A stretch of 64,000 nt of DNA from Frankineae bacterium MT45. GTDB taxonomy: Bacteria > Actinomycetota > Actinomycetes > Mycobacteriales > Jatrophihabitantaceae. This document shows positions 56,539 through 64,000 of this stretch, one piece after another. Positions within the stretch are counted from its first letter, which is position 1, and each line of letters begins with the position of its first letter. A program made the position numbers and the translations under genes. The notes below the pieces were generated by a model, which was given only the letters and a program-made list of their open reading frames with translations, made no database searches and had not been told where the DNA came from. The stretch covers positions 124,001 through 188,000 of the forward strand of contig LT629697.1 of NCBI GenBank assembly GCA_900100325.1, written 5' to 3'.

Positions 56539-57555
56539 ATGACCGAGCACCGGCGCCGGCCGACGCTACGCGACATCGCCGCCGACACTGGTCTCTCTAC
56601 TGCTGCAGTCTCCTACGCATTGCGCGGGCTGCAAGTTCCGGAGCAGACGCAGGCCCGGGTGCGCGCGTCGGCCGAGCGGCTCGGATACCAGGTCGACCCG
56701 ATCGCGCGGGCCCTCTCCTCCGGCCGCACCAACAACATCGGCGTTCTCTGCGGCACCCTCGAGGACGCGTGGCAGCAGCGGGTTGCGGCCGCGCTCGGAC
56801 GGGCGCTGCTGGAGGCCGGGCGGCAGGCTCTGATCGTGGATGCGGCCAATGACCCGCAGCGCGAGGCGTCCCTGGCCCGTCAACTGGTCGATCAGCGCGT
56901 CGACGGCCTGATCAGCCTGCCGGTGGATCCGCGAGCGGCCCACTGGTCGAGCATCGCCGACGAGACGGTGCTGGTGAGCATCGGCGACGGGCTCCCCGGA
57001 GCGTCGACGGCGGCCGAGGTGGTCTTCGACAACGCCCTCGCGGTCACCGACGCGCTGACCCGCCTGGCCGACGCCGGACACCGAGACGTCACCGTGCTCA
57101 CCGCGGCGAGCACCAGCACCCCCGATCGGTCGGCCGAGGCCGTCGTCCACGAAGTGGCGCCGACGCTCTCCATTCGGGCAGTACTGCGTACCGCACCGCA
57201 TGACCTGGACGGCGCGGCCGAGGTGGCGACGTCGGTACTCATGGGCCACCGACGGCCGACCGCGATCCTCTGCCTGGCCGATTCGATCGCCTACGGCGTG
57301 TACCTCGCGGCCGGCAACCTCGGCTTGAGCATCCCCGGCGACCTGTCGGTGATGGGGTACGACGACGAGCCGGTGTCCCGCGTGCTCACCCCGCCGCTTT
57401 CGACCTACCACTGGCCGGTGGAGGAGCTCACCACCTCGGTCGTCGAGCGGACGCTGCGGGCCGTGGACGACGGGAAGCGCAGCCGGCGCAAGGTGATCTC
57501 GCCGGTGGCCCGGGTGCGCGGATCGATCGCCGCACCACCGGCCAACCCGAGCTGA
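56539..57555 (+). CDS. LacI-family regulator
   Basis: 338 residues. The helix-turn-helix TLRDIAADTGLSTAAVSYALRG and hinge region LSSGRTNNIGVLC are classical. The periplasmic-binding-like core has DGLISLPVDP, AILCLADSIAYGVYLAAG and SVMGYDDEPVSRVLTPPLSTY. It would repress itself and the divergent amidohydrolase/dioxygenase operon through the two palindromes in between. The ligand is unknown and need not be a sugar. Confidence 0.93.
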   Translation: MTEHRRRPTLRDIAADTGLSTAAVSYALRGLQVPEQTQARVRASAERLGYQVDPIARALSSGRTNNIGVLCGTLEDAWQQRVAAALGRALLEAGRQALIVDAANDPQREASLARQLVDQRVDGLISLPVDPRAAHWSSIADETVLVSIGDGLPGASTAAEVVFDNALAVTDALTRLADAGHRDVTVLTAASTSTPDRSAEAVVHEVAPTLSIRAVLRTAPHDLDGAAEVATSVLMGHRRPTAILCLADSIAYGVYLAAGNLGLSIPGDLSVMGYDDEPVSRVLTPPLSTYHWPVEELTTSVVERTLRAVDDGKRSRRKVISPVARVRGSIAAPPANPS

Positions 57556-57698
57556 TCGAGCCGTCGGCCCCTGAAGAACGAGACGGACATCGGGCCGGAA
57601 TTGCCCACACTGAGTAAACCCGCGCTAACCCGGTGCTAAGCCTCAAACACCAGCGTCGTTTTGGGTTCCTTTGGCGGTATCGCGAACCTTGAGTACCG

Positions 57699-57714
57699 TG
57701 TGATTCAGATCACA
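57699..57714. promoter_or_regulatory. Perfect CRP-type site upstream of the lipase gene
   Basis: TGTGATTCAGATCACA matches the CRP/GlxR consensus TGTGA-N6-TCACA at all ten positions. It lies about 125-140 bases before the lipase start. CAGATCACA also occurs at the -35 of family members A, B and C. Confidence 0.7.
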
Positions 57715-57836
57715 GTGCAATTGGAAAACCCCACTTGTCACAATCCCCGCACCCCCATAACTTCGAGGCCTGCAGCTCATCTACCGGGGAGTAATAAATG
57801 GCTCGCCGGGCGTCAGCGTCATCGAACGGGGAAAGC

Positions 57837-59090
57837 ATGAAGATTCGCTCTGGACGCCGCCTCGGCGCACTCACGGCCGGCCTACTGGTGGCAACCGCGG
57901 CAGCCGCCGGCCTGATCTCCGTCGGTGGCAGTGGCGCCGGAGCGGATACCGCCGTGACCTACCCGCTCCCCAAGGACGACCCGTTCTACCAGTCGCCGCC
58001 CAACCTCGCGAGCTACCCGAACGGCGCCATCATCCGGTCGCGGGTGGTGAACGCGTCGGTCGCCTTCGTCGGAATCAAGCAGTCGGCCAACTCCTGGCAG
58101 CTGGCCTACCGCTCCAACAACTCGCACAACCAGCCGATCACCGCCGTCACGACCATCCTGGTGCCGACGGCCAAGTACACCGGCGGCGCGCCGACCCGCC
58201 CGCTCGTCTCCTACCAGGCGGCCGAGGACAGCACCGGCTCCCAGTGCGCCCCGTCGTACACGCTCGAGACCGGGAGCAACATCCTCACCGGACAGGAGCA
58301 GTCGCTGATGGCGCTGGCCCTGATGAAGGGCTTCGCGCTCGCCATCCCTGACTACGAGGGCCCCGACTCCGGCTTCCTGGTCGGCCCGCAGGAGGCGCAC
58401 ATCACCCTCGACGGGATCCGCGCCGCACAGAGCTTCTCGACCGCGGGCTTCTCGCCCAAGACGCCGGTCGGCGCCTGGGGCTACTCCGGCGGCGGCCACG
58501 CGACGGCCTGGACGGCCGAACTGCAGCACAGCTACGCGCCCGACCTGAAGATCGCCGGCATCGCCTTCGGCGGTGCACCGCCGAACCTGGCCAACACCGT
58601 CAAGTCCCTCGACGGCGGCCTCTTCTTCGGCTTCGTCGCCGGGGCCATGATCGGACTGAGCCACGAGTATCCGGAGTGGAACATGTGGGGGCAGCTCACC
58701 CCGTCCGGCGTCGCCACCTTCAAGGCGGCCGACAACTCCTGCATCGCCGACTTCGCTCCCGGCTTCGCCCTGAAGAAGGTCAGCGACTTCACCACCGACC
58801 CGAATGCCTTCAACCAACCGCAGAACCAGGCGATGCTGGCCGCGGACAGCCTGGGGCAGAACAAGCCGGTGTCCGTGATCTACGACTACTACTCCCAGCT
58901 GGATGAGGCCATCCCGACCGCCGACTCGGTTGCCCTGGTGAACAAGTACTGCAGTGAGGGCGTGAAGGTGGTCGCCCAGCCGGTGCTCCTCTCCGAGCAC
59001 GTCACGCTGGCCGTCACCAAGACGCCGGACGTCCTCAACTTCCTGGACGACCGGTTCAGCGGCAAGTGGCTCTGGGGCGCCTGCAACTGA
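57837..59090 (+). CDS. Secreted lipase (LIP / PF03583 family)
   Basis: 417 residues. The ATG at 57837 has GGGGA seven bases upstream and begins a clean signal peptide (MKIRSGRRLGALTAGLLVATAAAAGL); an in-frame ATG at 57798 gives a poorer start. The alpha/beta-hydrolase core has FALAIPDYEGPDSGFLVG and the nucleophile elbow GYSGGG, with DEAIPTADSV and LSEHVTL supplying acid and His in the positions of secretory triacylglycerol lipases. Cys pairs suggest disulfides. It would release fatty acids outside the cell. The upstream CRP-type site suggests carbon-state control. Confidence 0.9.
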   Translation: MKIRSGRRLGALTAGLLVATAAAAGLISVGGSGAGADTAVTYPLPKDDPFYQSPPNLASYPNGAIIRSRVVNASVAFVGIKQSANSWQLAYRSNNSHNQPITAVTTILVPTAKYTGGAPTRPLVSYQAAEDSTGSQCAPSYTLETGSNILTGQEQSLMALALMKGFALAIPDYEGPDSGFLVGPQEAHITLDGIRAAQSFSTAGFSPKTPVGAWGYSGGGHATAWTAELQHSYAPDLKIAGIAFGGAPPNLANTVKSLDGGLFFGFVAGAMIGLSHEYPEWNMWGQLTPSGVATFKAADNSCIADFAPGFALKKVSDFTTDPNAFNQPQNQAMLAADSLGQNKPVSVIYDYYSQLDEAIPTADSVALVNKYCSEGVKVVAQPVLLSEHVTLAVTKTPDVLNFLDDRFSGKWLWGACN

Positions 59091-59274
59091 CCCATCCCGC
59101 AGCAGCGACCGGCGGCCGCATGGTGATGCGCGCAACGTCCACTAGTTACTGACGAGTAGTTTCTATAGGCTCTCTAGGTTCTAGCGTCGTACATGATCTA
59201 GTTGTCGTGTATTTGCTGTGCTGAGAAGACTGCTGACCAGACTCGTCAGAAGACTGCCGCAATAGGAGAACCGA

Positions 59275-61530
59275 GTGTTACTGCGCGTCATCATCACCCT
59301 CGCTCTGACTCTGGCTACCGCGATCATCGCCGGTCGCCGAATCCTGTGGCTGGTGAAGCTGATCCGCTCCGGCAAGCCGGCCAAGGGCCGGGGTAAGGAC
59401 GCGGCCCCGCGGGCGGTGAACGACGCCGAAGAGGTGCTGGCCCAGAAGAAGCTGCTGAAGTGGTCGGTACCCGGCCTCGCGCACTTCTTCACCTTCTGGG
59501 GCTTCCTGATCCTCAACCTGACGATTCTCGAGGCCTACGGCGCGCTGCTCATCAGCGAGGACTTCAAGATCCCGGTGATCGGTGACTGGCAGGTCCTCGG
59601 CTTCCTGGAGGACTTCTTCGGCGTCGCTGTGCTCTGCGGCCTGGCCACCTTCGCCATCCTGCGGCTGCGCAACGCACCGGCCCGCAAGCAGCGTGACTCG
59701 CGCTTCTACGGCTCGCACACCGGTCCGGCCTGGGTCATTCTCGGCATGATCACGCTGGTCGTCCTCACTCTCTTCGGGCTGCGCGGCGCCCAGATGAACG
59801 CCGGTCAGTTCCCCTACGGTGAGTCGAAGTGGACCTTCGCCAGCTACGCCACCGCGCAGCTCTTCGGTCAGGGTGACTACAACGAGGGACTGGCCACCTT
59901 CTTCCTCATCGCCCAGATCGCCGTGGTCATGGTCTTCCTGGTCATCGTCACGTACTCCAAGCACCTGCACATCGCGACCGCGCCGATCAACGTCTACTTC
60001 AAGCGCCTGCCGAAGGGCCTCGGCCCGCTGCTGCCGGTCACCGACAAGGACGGCGACCCGATCGACTTCGCCGACCCGGACTCCCTCGACGAGGACACCG
60101 TCTTCGGTAAGGGAAAGATCGAGGACTTCACCTGGAAGGGCTACCTCGACTTCGCCACCTGCACCGAGTGTGGACGCTGCCAGTCCCAGTGCCCGGCCTG
60201 GAACACCGGCAAGCCGCTCTCGCCGAAGCTCGTCATCATGGACCTCCGTGACCACCTCTTCGCCAAGGCCCCGTACCTGATCGACGGCAAGACGGCCCCC
60301 GAGGGCGCGGAGCCGGCGTTCAGCGACGAGGGGCACCACGGCTCGCACGTCCCCGAGGCGGGGTACCCGCGCGTCGAGGGCACCAACGTCGAACAGCTGA
60401 TGCGCCCACTCGTCGGCGATGCGGCCAGCTTCGGCGTCATCGACCCGGACGTCCTCTGGTCCTGCACCACCTGCGGCGCCTGCGTCGAGCAGTGCCCGGT
60501 GGACATCGAGCACATCGACCACATCGTCGACATGCGCCGCTACCAGGTGCTGATCGAGTCGGCCTTCCCGTCCGAGGCCGGCGTCATGCTGCGCAAGCTG
60601 GAGAGCAAGGGCAACCCGTGGGGCCTGGCCCCGAAGATGCGCGAAGACTGGATCAAGGAGCTCGACTTCGAGGTGAAGCGGGCGAACCCGGGCGAGAAGC
60701 TCGGCCCGGAGATCGAGTACCTCTTCTGGGTCGGCTGCGCCGGCTCCCTGGAAGACCGATCCAAGAAGGTCACCAAGGCGTTCGCCGAACTGCTCAATGT
60801 CGCCGGCGTCGAGTTCGCTGTACTCGGCAAGGAGGAGACCTGCACCGGTGACTCGGCCCGCCGTCTGGGTAACGAGTTCCTCTTCCAGCAGCTCGGCCAG
60901 CAGAACGTCGAGGTGCTCAACTCGATCACCCGCGCCGAGCCGCTGAAGATCGTCGCCACCTGCCCGCACTGCTTCAACACGATCGCCAACGAGTACCCGC
61001 AGATCGGCGGAAACTACGAGGTCGTCCACCACACCCAGCTGCTGGCCAAGCTGGTCGACGAGGGTCGGCTGACGCCGGTGGAGCCGGTCGACAAGAAGGT
61101 CACCTACCACGACCCCTGCTACCTCGGCCGGCACAACAAGGTCTACACGCCGCCGCGTGACGTCCTGGGCGCGATCCCGTCGCTGAAGTCCGAGGAGATG
61201 CACCGCTGCAAGGACCGCGGCTTCTGCTGTGGTGCCGGTGGAGCACGCTTCTGGATGGAGGAGAAGATCGGCAAGCGCGTCAACGTGGAGCGCACCGAGG
61301 AGGCCCTCGGCCTCGACCCCGACCTGATCTCAACCGCCTGCCCGTTCTGCATGGTCATGCTCTCGGACGCCGTCACCGCCAAGAAGGCCGACGGCGATGC
61401 GCGTGACGACGTGCAGGTGCTCGACGTCGCGCAGATCCTGCAGCAGTCCCTCACCGCACCGCCGGCCCCACCGGCGGCGGCTCCGACGCCCGAACCGACG
61501 CCGGAGCCTGCGCCCGAGCCCGTCTCCTGA
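59275..61530 (+). CDS. etfD: EtfD-type iron-sulfur membrane reductase
   Basis: 751 residues. N-terminal NarI-like membrane domain with about five spans, then two 4Fe-4S motifs (CTECGRCQSQCPAW, CTTCGACVEQCPVD) and two CCG domains (GCAG..CTGDSARR..CPHC and HDPCYLGRHN..CCGAGGARFW..CPFC). The closest well-known relative is mycobacterial EtfD (Rv0338c), which takes electrons from ETF during fatty-acid beta-oxidation and gives them to menaquinone. A Pro/Glu tail closes it. AGGAGA precedes the GTG start. Lying after a secreted lipase, it fits a lipid-use theme. Confidence 0.9.
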   Translation: MLLRVIITLALTLATAIIAGRRILWLVKLIRSGKPAKGRGKDAAPRAVNDAEEVLAQKKLLKWSVPGLAHFFTFWGFLILNLTILEAYGALLISEDFKIPVIGDWQVLGFLEDFFGVAVLCGLATFAILRLRNAPARKQRDSRFYGSHTGPAWVILGMITLVVLTLFGLRGAQMNAGQFPYGESKWTFASYATAQLFGQGDYNEGLATFFLIAQIAVVMVFLVIVTYSKHLHIATAPINVYFKRLPKGLGPLLPVTDKDGDPIDFADPDSLDEDTVFGKGKIEDFTWKGYLDFATCTECGRCQSQCPAWNTGKPLSPKLVIMDLRDHLFAKAPYLIDGKTAPEGAEPAFSDEGHHGSHVPEAGYPRVEGTNVEQLMRPLVGDAASFGVIDPDVLWSCTTCGACVEQCPVDIEHIDHIVDMRRYQVLIESAFPSEAGVMLRKLESKGNPWGLAPKMREDWIKELDFEVKRANPGEKLGPEIEYLFWVGCAGSLEDRSKKVTKAFAELLNVAGVEFAVLGKEETCTGDSARRLGNEFLFQQLGQQNVEVLNSITRAEPLKIVATCPHCFNTIANEYPQIGGNYEVVHHTQLLAKLVDEGRLTPVEPVDKKVTYHDPCYLGRHNKVYTPPRDVLGAIPSLKSEEMHRCKDRGFCCGAGGARFWMEEKIGKRVNVERTEEALGLDPDLISTACPFCMVMLSDAVTAKKADGDARDDVQVLDVAQILQQSLTAPPAPPAAAPTPEPTPEPAPEPVS

Positions 61531-61542
61531 CGAGCTAGCCGC

Positions 61543-62766
61543 TCACACGGTAGCGGCGCCGGCCTCGCGATTGACGGGGCCGGCGCTGAGCTCAGCGGGG
61601 CTAGTAGCCACTGCGGCGGAGTAGACGTCGTCGAGCCAGGCCGTGATGGCGGCCGTCTCCTGATCGGGCAGTTCGCAGGTCCCGACGCCGATCTCGGCGG
61701 CGTACTGGCGGGTCTTCAACTCGAAGATGATGCCGAAGGCCGGCACCTGCACGGCTTGCGCGAAGATCAGCGCGTGCAGGCGGGCCCCGACCACACCGCC
61801 CGAGGTGGCGATGACGCCCTTCGCGACCCGGGGTGGCAGATCCGGTCCGATGATCGGCACGGCCCCACCGGCGCCGCTCAGGTCGCGGACCTGCTCAGCC
61901 AACGTGCTGTCGGTGATCGAATCACCCAGCCCGAAGTCACCCTGCGACGAGAGCGAGAGCAGGCAGGCCGACGTGCCCGGCCGGCGCAGCCAGTCCCGGA
62001 GCACCGCCGCCGCCCACTCGACCTGCGCCCGGTTCTCACCATCGCTGGGTGACGGCTTCAGCGAGAGCACCAGCCGGAGAGGATCGCGGCCCCACCCGTC
62101 GCCGAGCGCCCGGCGCAGCTGCGCCGGGGTGGCCGGGGAGAGCGCGATGGCGGGGTCGGCCACGATGATCAGCCCGTTCGTCCGTCGGGTGTCTCTGCGC
62201 TGCAGGAACTCGGCCGTGATCGGATCGCGAACGGTGACGGCCGCCGATCGCGAGGCCAGCGACTGCAGCACGCGGCCGCTCAACTTCGGCATGTCCGGGT
62301 ACGCGCCGAGGGACACGAAGATCACGTCACGCCCGACGCAGTTCAAGAGCAGACCGACGACCGGCAGCGCATGGAGCAGTCGCGGCATGCCGGAGCCGAA
62401 CATCCCGCCACCGCCGATCGCCACCACGTCCGACGTTAGGAGCGCCTTTATGCCCGCTTTCGACTGCCGGTCCACGACGAGCGCCCGCTCAACCTGCTGG
62501 AGGGGTGGTACTCGCGCGGCTTCCTTGGCCAGGACCCGGAGCGGGGTCCCGGCCGGCAGCAGCTCGGCGATGCCGGCCAGGATCGCCTCGTCGCCGGTGT
62601 TGCCGTTGCCGTAGTTCCCGATGATCGCGATACTCCGCACGCCACCACGAGCTCGTCCGCGAAGGACGTAGGCCAACTGCGACTGGAGGTCCCCGAAGTT
62701 TTCGGGAGCGGCTCGCTCTGAGCGACGCTGACTCCGGCCACTCGTGATTCGCGACTTGATGCCCAC
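61543..62766 (-). CDS. CsaB-like polysaccharide pyruvyl transferase family protein
   Basis: 407 residues. After a ~40-residue basic leader come SIAIIGNYGNGNTGDEAIL (family opening), VVAIGGGGMFG, AVTVRDPITAEFL and GVVGARLHALIFAQAVQVPAFGI (conserved Arg-His region). These blocks match CsaB and WcaK relatives, which use phosphoenolpyruvate to pyruvylate cell-wall or exopolysaccharide sugars. GTG start. It follows the glycosyltransferase upstream by 19 bases, so the two form an operon that begins outside the window. Second pyruvyl transferase of the window, only distantly similar to the first. Confidence 0.88.
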   Translation of the reverse strand: MGIKSRITSGRSQRRSERAAPENFGDLQSQLAYVLRGRARGGVRSIAIIGNYGNGNTGDEAILAGIAELLPAGTPLRVLAKEAARVPPLQQVERALVVDRQSKAGIKALLTSDVVAIGGGGMFGSGMPRLLHALPVVGLLLNCVGRDVIFVSLGAYPDMPKLSGRVLQSLASRSAAVTVRDPITAEFLQRRDTRRTNGLIIVADPAIALSPATPAQLRRALGDGWGRDPLRLVLSLKPSPSDGENRAQVEWAAAVLRDWLRRPGTSACLLSLSSQGDFGLGDSITDSTLAEQVRDLSGAGGAVPIIGPDLPPRVAKGVIATSGGVVGARLHALIFAQAVQVPAFGIIFELKTRQYAAEIGVGTCELPDQETAAITAWLDDVYSAAVATSPAELSAGPVNREAGAATV

Positions 62767-62785
62767 TGTTCGTCCCTTTCCGGGG

Positions 62786-63964
62786 TTATCTGCTCCACCG
62801 GCGTACCGGTGCTGGTCGCGCCGCCGACTCGCGGCGCTCGGTGTTTGGCTCGGCGAGGAGGCCGGCCACCAGCCGTCGGTAGGCGCCGCTTGTGCCGCGG
62901 CTGCTCTCGACGGCGAAGGCTCGGGCCTCGGCGCCCAACTCCTCCCGCAGCACGGCGCTGCCGGAGAGCTGCTTGAGGGAGTCGGCCATAGCCTCGACGT
63001 CGAAGCTGGGGACTCGTATTCCGCAGCCCTTCGGAATCCAGGCCAGCTGCGGAAGGTCGAAGTGGATCACCGGTACGCCGTAGGACATGGCCTCCAGCGC
63101 CGCCAGGCAGAAGCTCTCCTCACGGGAGGAGACGACGAGGTAGGCCGCGTTGCGCAGCAGCGACGCCTTCTCATCGCCCGCCACCCGCCCCACCCACCGG
63201 ATGCCGAGCGGCCCATTGGCGAGGAGGCGCTCAAGCTTGCGGTTCTCCGAAGCGGCGCCAGCTCCGGCAATAACCAGGGGAAACGCGGCATCCCCAGCTA
63301 ACTGATACGACTCGAAGAGCAGATCGATGCCCTTCTGGTAGACATCGATCCGGCCGAGGAAGAGCCCGTACGGGTGGAGCTGCGTTCCGCGTACCGGCAA
63401 TTCACGCGGCACCTCGACGGTGTTGCGGATCAGGTGGACACCGGTCTTCGGGCTCGCCAGTCGCACCTGCGCCTCGTCCGACTCGTTCAGCACGACGATG
63501 TGGCGGTAGGTCGTCAGTAGTCGGCGCTCGATCTTCACCGGCAGGCTGGTCCGGTAACGCTGGGCCATGGCTCGGCCGGAGAGAGCCTGGGCCACGCCGA
63601 GGACGGGACGGCGGGTAACCAGCGGGAGGCAGTTCGACGAGACCGGCGGCGTGAAGCTCTCGACCCAGAGGTCGAAGTCGCTGAAGATCGCGACGAATGG
63701 GAGCGCCAGCGCCCAGAGCAACTGGCCCGCGCGCGGCCCACTCCACAGCACCGGCAGGAAGTGGTAGGCGATGCCGTCGCGGACCTCGACCCGGCGCCGG
63801 TTCCCTGCGGTCACGACGGTTACGTCGTAGTCGGACGCGAGTTCGGCGGCGATCCTCCTGATGACGGTCGGGCCGCCTCCGGCGTAGTACGGATTCTGCT
63901 CGTGGTCAAAGATCGAGAGAATAACCCGCGGCCGCGCCCGCAGCGGCCGTCGCCGCCTCCTCAC
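62786..63964 (-). CDS. Family 4 glycosyltransferase
   Basis: 392 residues. NPYYAGGGPTVIRRIAAELA is the glycine loop of the N-terminal half, FLGRIDVYQKGIDLLFESY opens the C-terminal half, and SREESFCLAALEAMSYGVPVIHFD holds the EX7E motif (EESFCLAALE). The GTG at 63964 is preferred: GGGAG lies seven bases upstream and the start forms a GTGA overlap with a frame that comes in from the window edge. The same frame is open to the edge, so a longer N-terminus is not excluded. Confidence 0.88.
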   Translation of the reverse strand: MRRRRRPLRARPRVILSIFDHEQNPYYAGGGPTVIRRIAAELASDYDVTVVTAGNRRRVEVRDGIAYHFLPVLWSGPRAGQLLWALALPFVAIFSDFDLWVESFTPPVSSNCLPLVTRRPVLGVAQALSGRAMAQRYRTSLPVKIERRLLTTYRHIVVLNESDEAQVRLASPKTGVHLIRNTVEVPRELPVRGTQLHPYGLFLGRIDVYQKGIDLLFESYQLAGDAAFPLVIAGAGAASENRKLERLLANGPLGIRWVGRVAGDEKASLLRNAAYLVVSSREESFCLAALEAMSYGVPVIHFDLPQLAWIPKGCGIRVPSFDVEAMADSLKQLSGSAVLREELGAEARAFAVESSRGTSGAYRRLVAGLLAEPNTERRESAARPAPVRRWSR

Positions 63965-64000
63965 TGCGGCACTCCCATCACGGCGCCGCAGCCAAGTAGA
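63961..64000 (-). CDS. 3' end of an upstream gene, partial
   Basis: Twelve codons plus TGA on the minus strand enter from the right edge and end in a GTGA overlap with the glycosyltransferase start. This is the same coupling style as in the rest of the glycan clusters. The product cannot be named from twelve residues. Confidence 0.35.
   Translation of the reverse strand, partial: LLGCGAVMGVPQ

Overview
The window is high-GC actinobacterial DNA. Support for this comes from the HspR-type heat-shock locus (dnaK-grpE-dnaJ-hspR plus clpB with HAIR-type operators), frequent GTG and TTG starts, four-base stop/start overlaps, -10 boxes of the TANNNT type, and a mycobacterial-type EtfD. A soil actinomycete outside the mycobacteria, perhaps Frankineae-like, fits best, but the genus cannot be fixed from the sequence alone. 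I see no rRNA, tRNA, CRISPR array, insertion sequence or phage.

Layout. (1) 1-20.8 kb is an exopolysaccharide/cell-surface glycan cluster. It has five glycosyltransferases, two polytopic membrane proteins, an O-acyltransferase carrying two SGNH domains, a condensation-domain-like acyltransferase, a left-handed beta-helix acetyltransferase, a pyruvyl transferase with a nitroreductase-like partner, a flippase, and three secreted GH16 glycanases. (2) 20.9-27.3 kb is housekeeping: an AAA ATPase, a dienelactone-hydrolase-like protein, pyrE coupled to a SpoU methyltransferase, an SDR and small membrane proteins. (3) 27.4-45.5 kb is the heat-shock region, interrupted by six paralogous secreted proteins. 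(4) 45.6-48.8 kb holds a lipoprotein/hemerythrin/CtaG-like operon and an AIM24 protein. (5) 48.9-53.3 kb is an iclR-led osmoprotectant-type ABC transporter operon. (6) 53.5-57.6 kb holds a MIO-less ammonia-lyase-like enzyme, a cysteine-dioxygenase-like enzyme, an amidohydrolase and a LacI regulator. (7) 57.8-61.5 kb holds a secreted lipase and EtfD. (8) 61.5-64 kb is the edge of a second glycan cluster.

The most striking feature is the six-member family, here called A to F (A at 27456-28994, B to F at 32101-40889). Each has a twin-arginine-like signal peptide, a conserved N-terminal domain of about 170 residues, a Pro/Thr linker of about 64-153 residues encoded by short tandem DNA repeats, and a C-terminal domain (about 176 residues in B to F, unrelated-looking in A). 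All six are monocistronic. They share one promoter design, TTGTG(A/G)-N17-TA(G/A)(C/A)TT, and a hairpin at the predicted 5' end of the mRNA. Five of the six also have a CRP-like half palindrome over the -35, and a perfect TGTGA-N6-TCACA site lies upstream of the secreted lipase at 57.8 kb. I read this as a co-regulated family of abundant secreted or surface proteins of unknown function. The function is inference; the architecture and promoter conservation are visible in the sequence.
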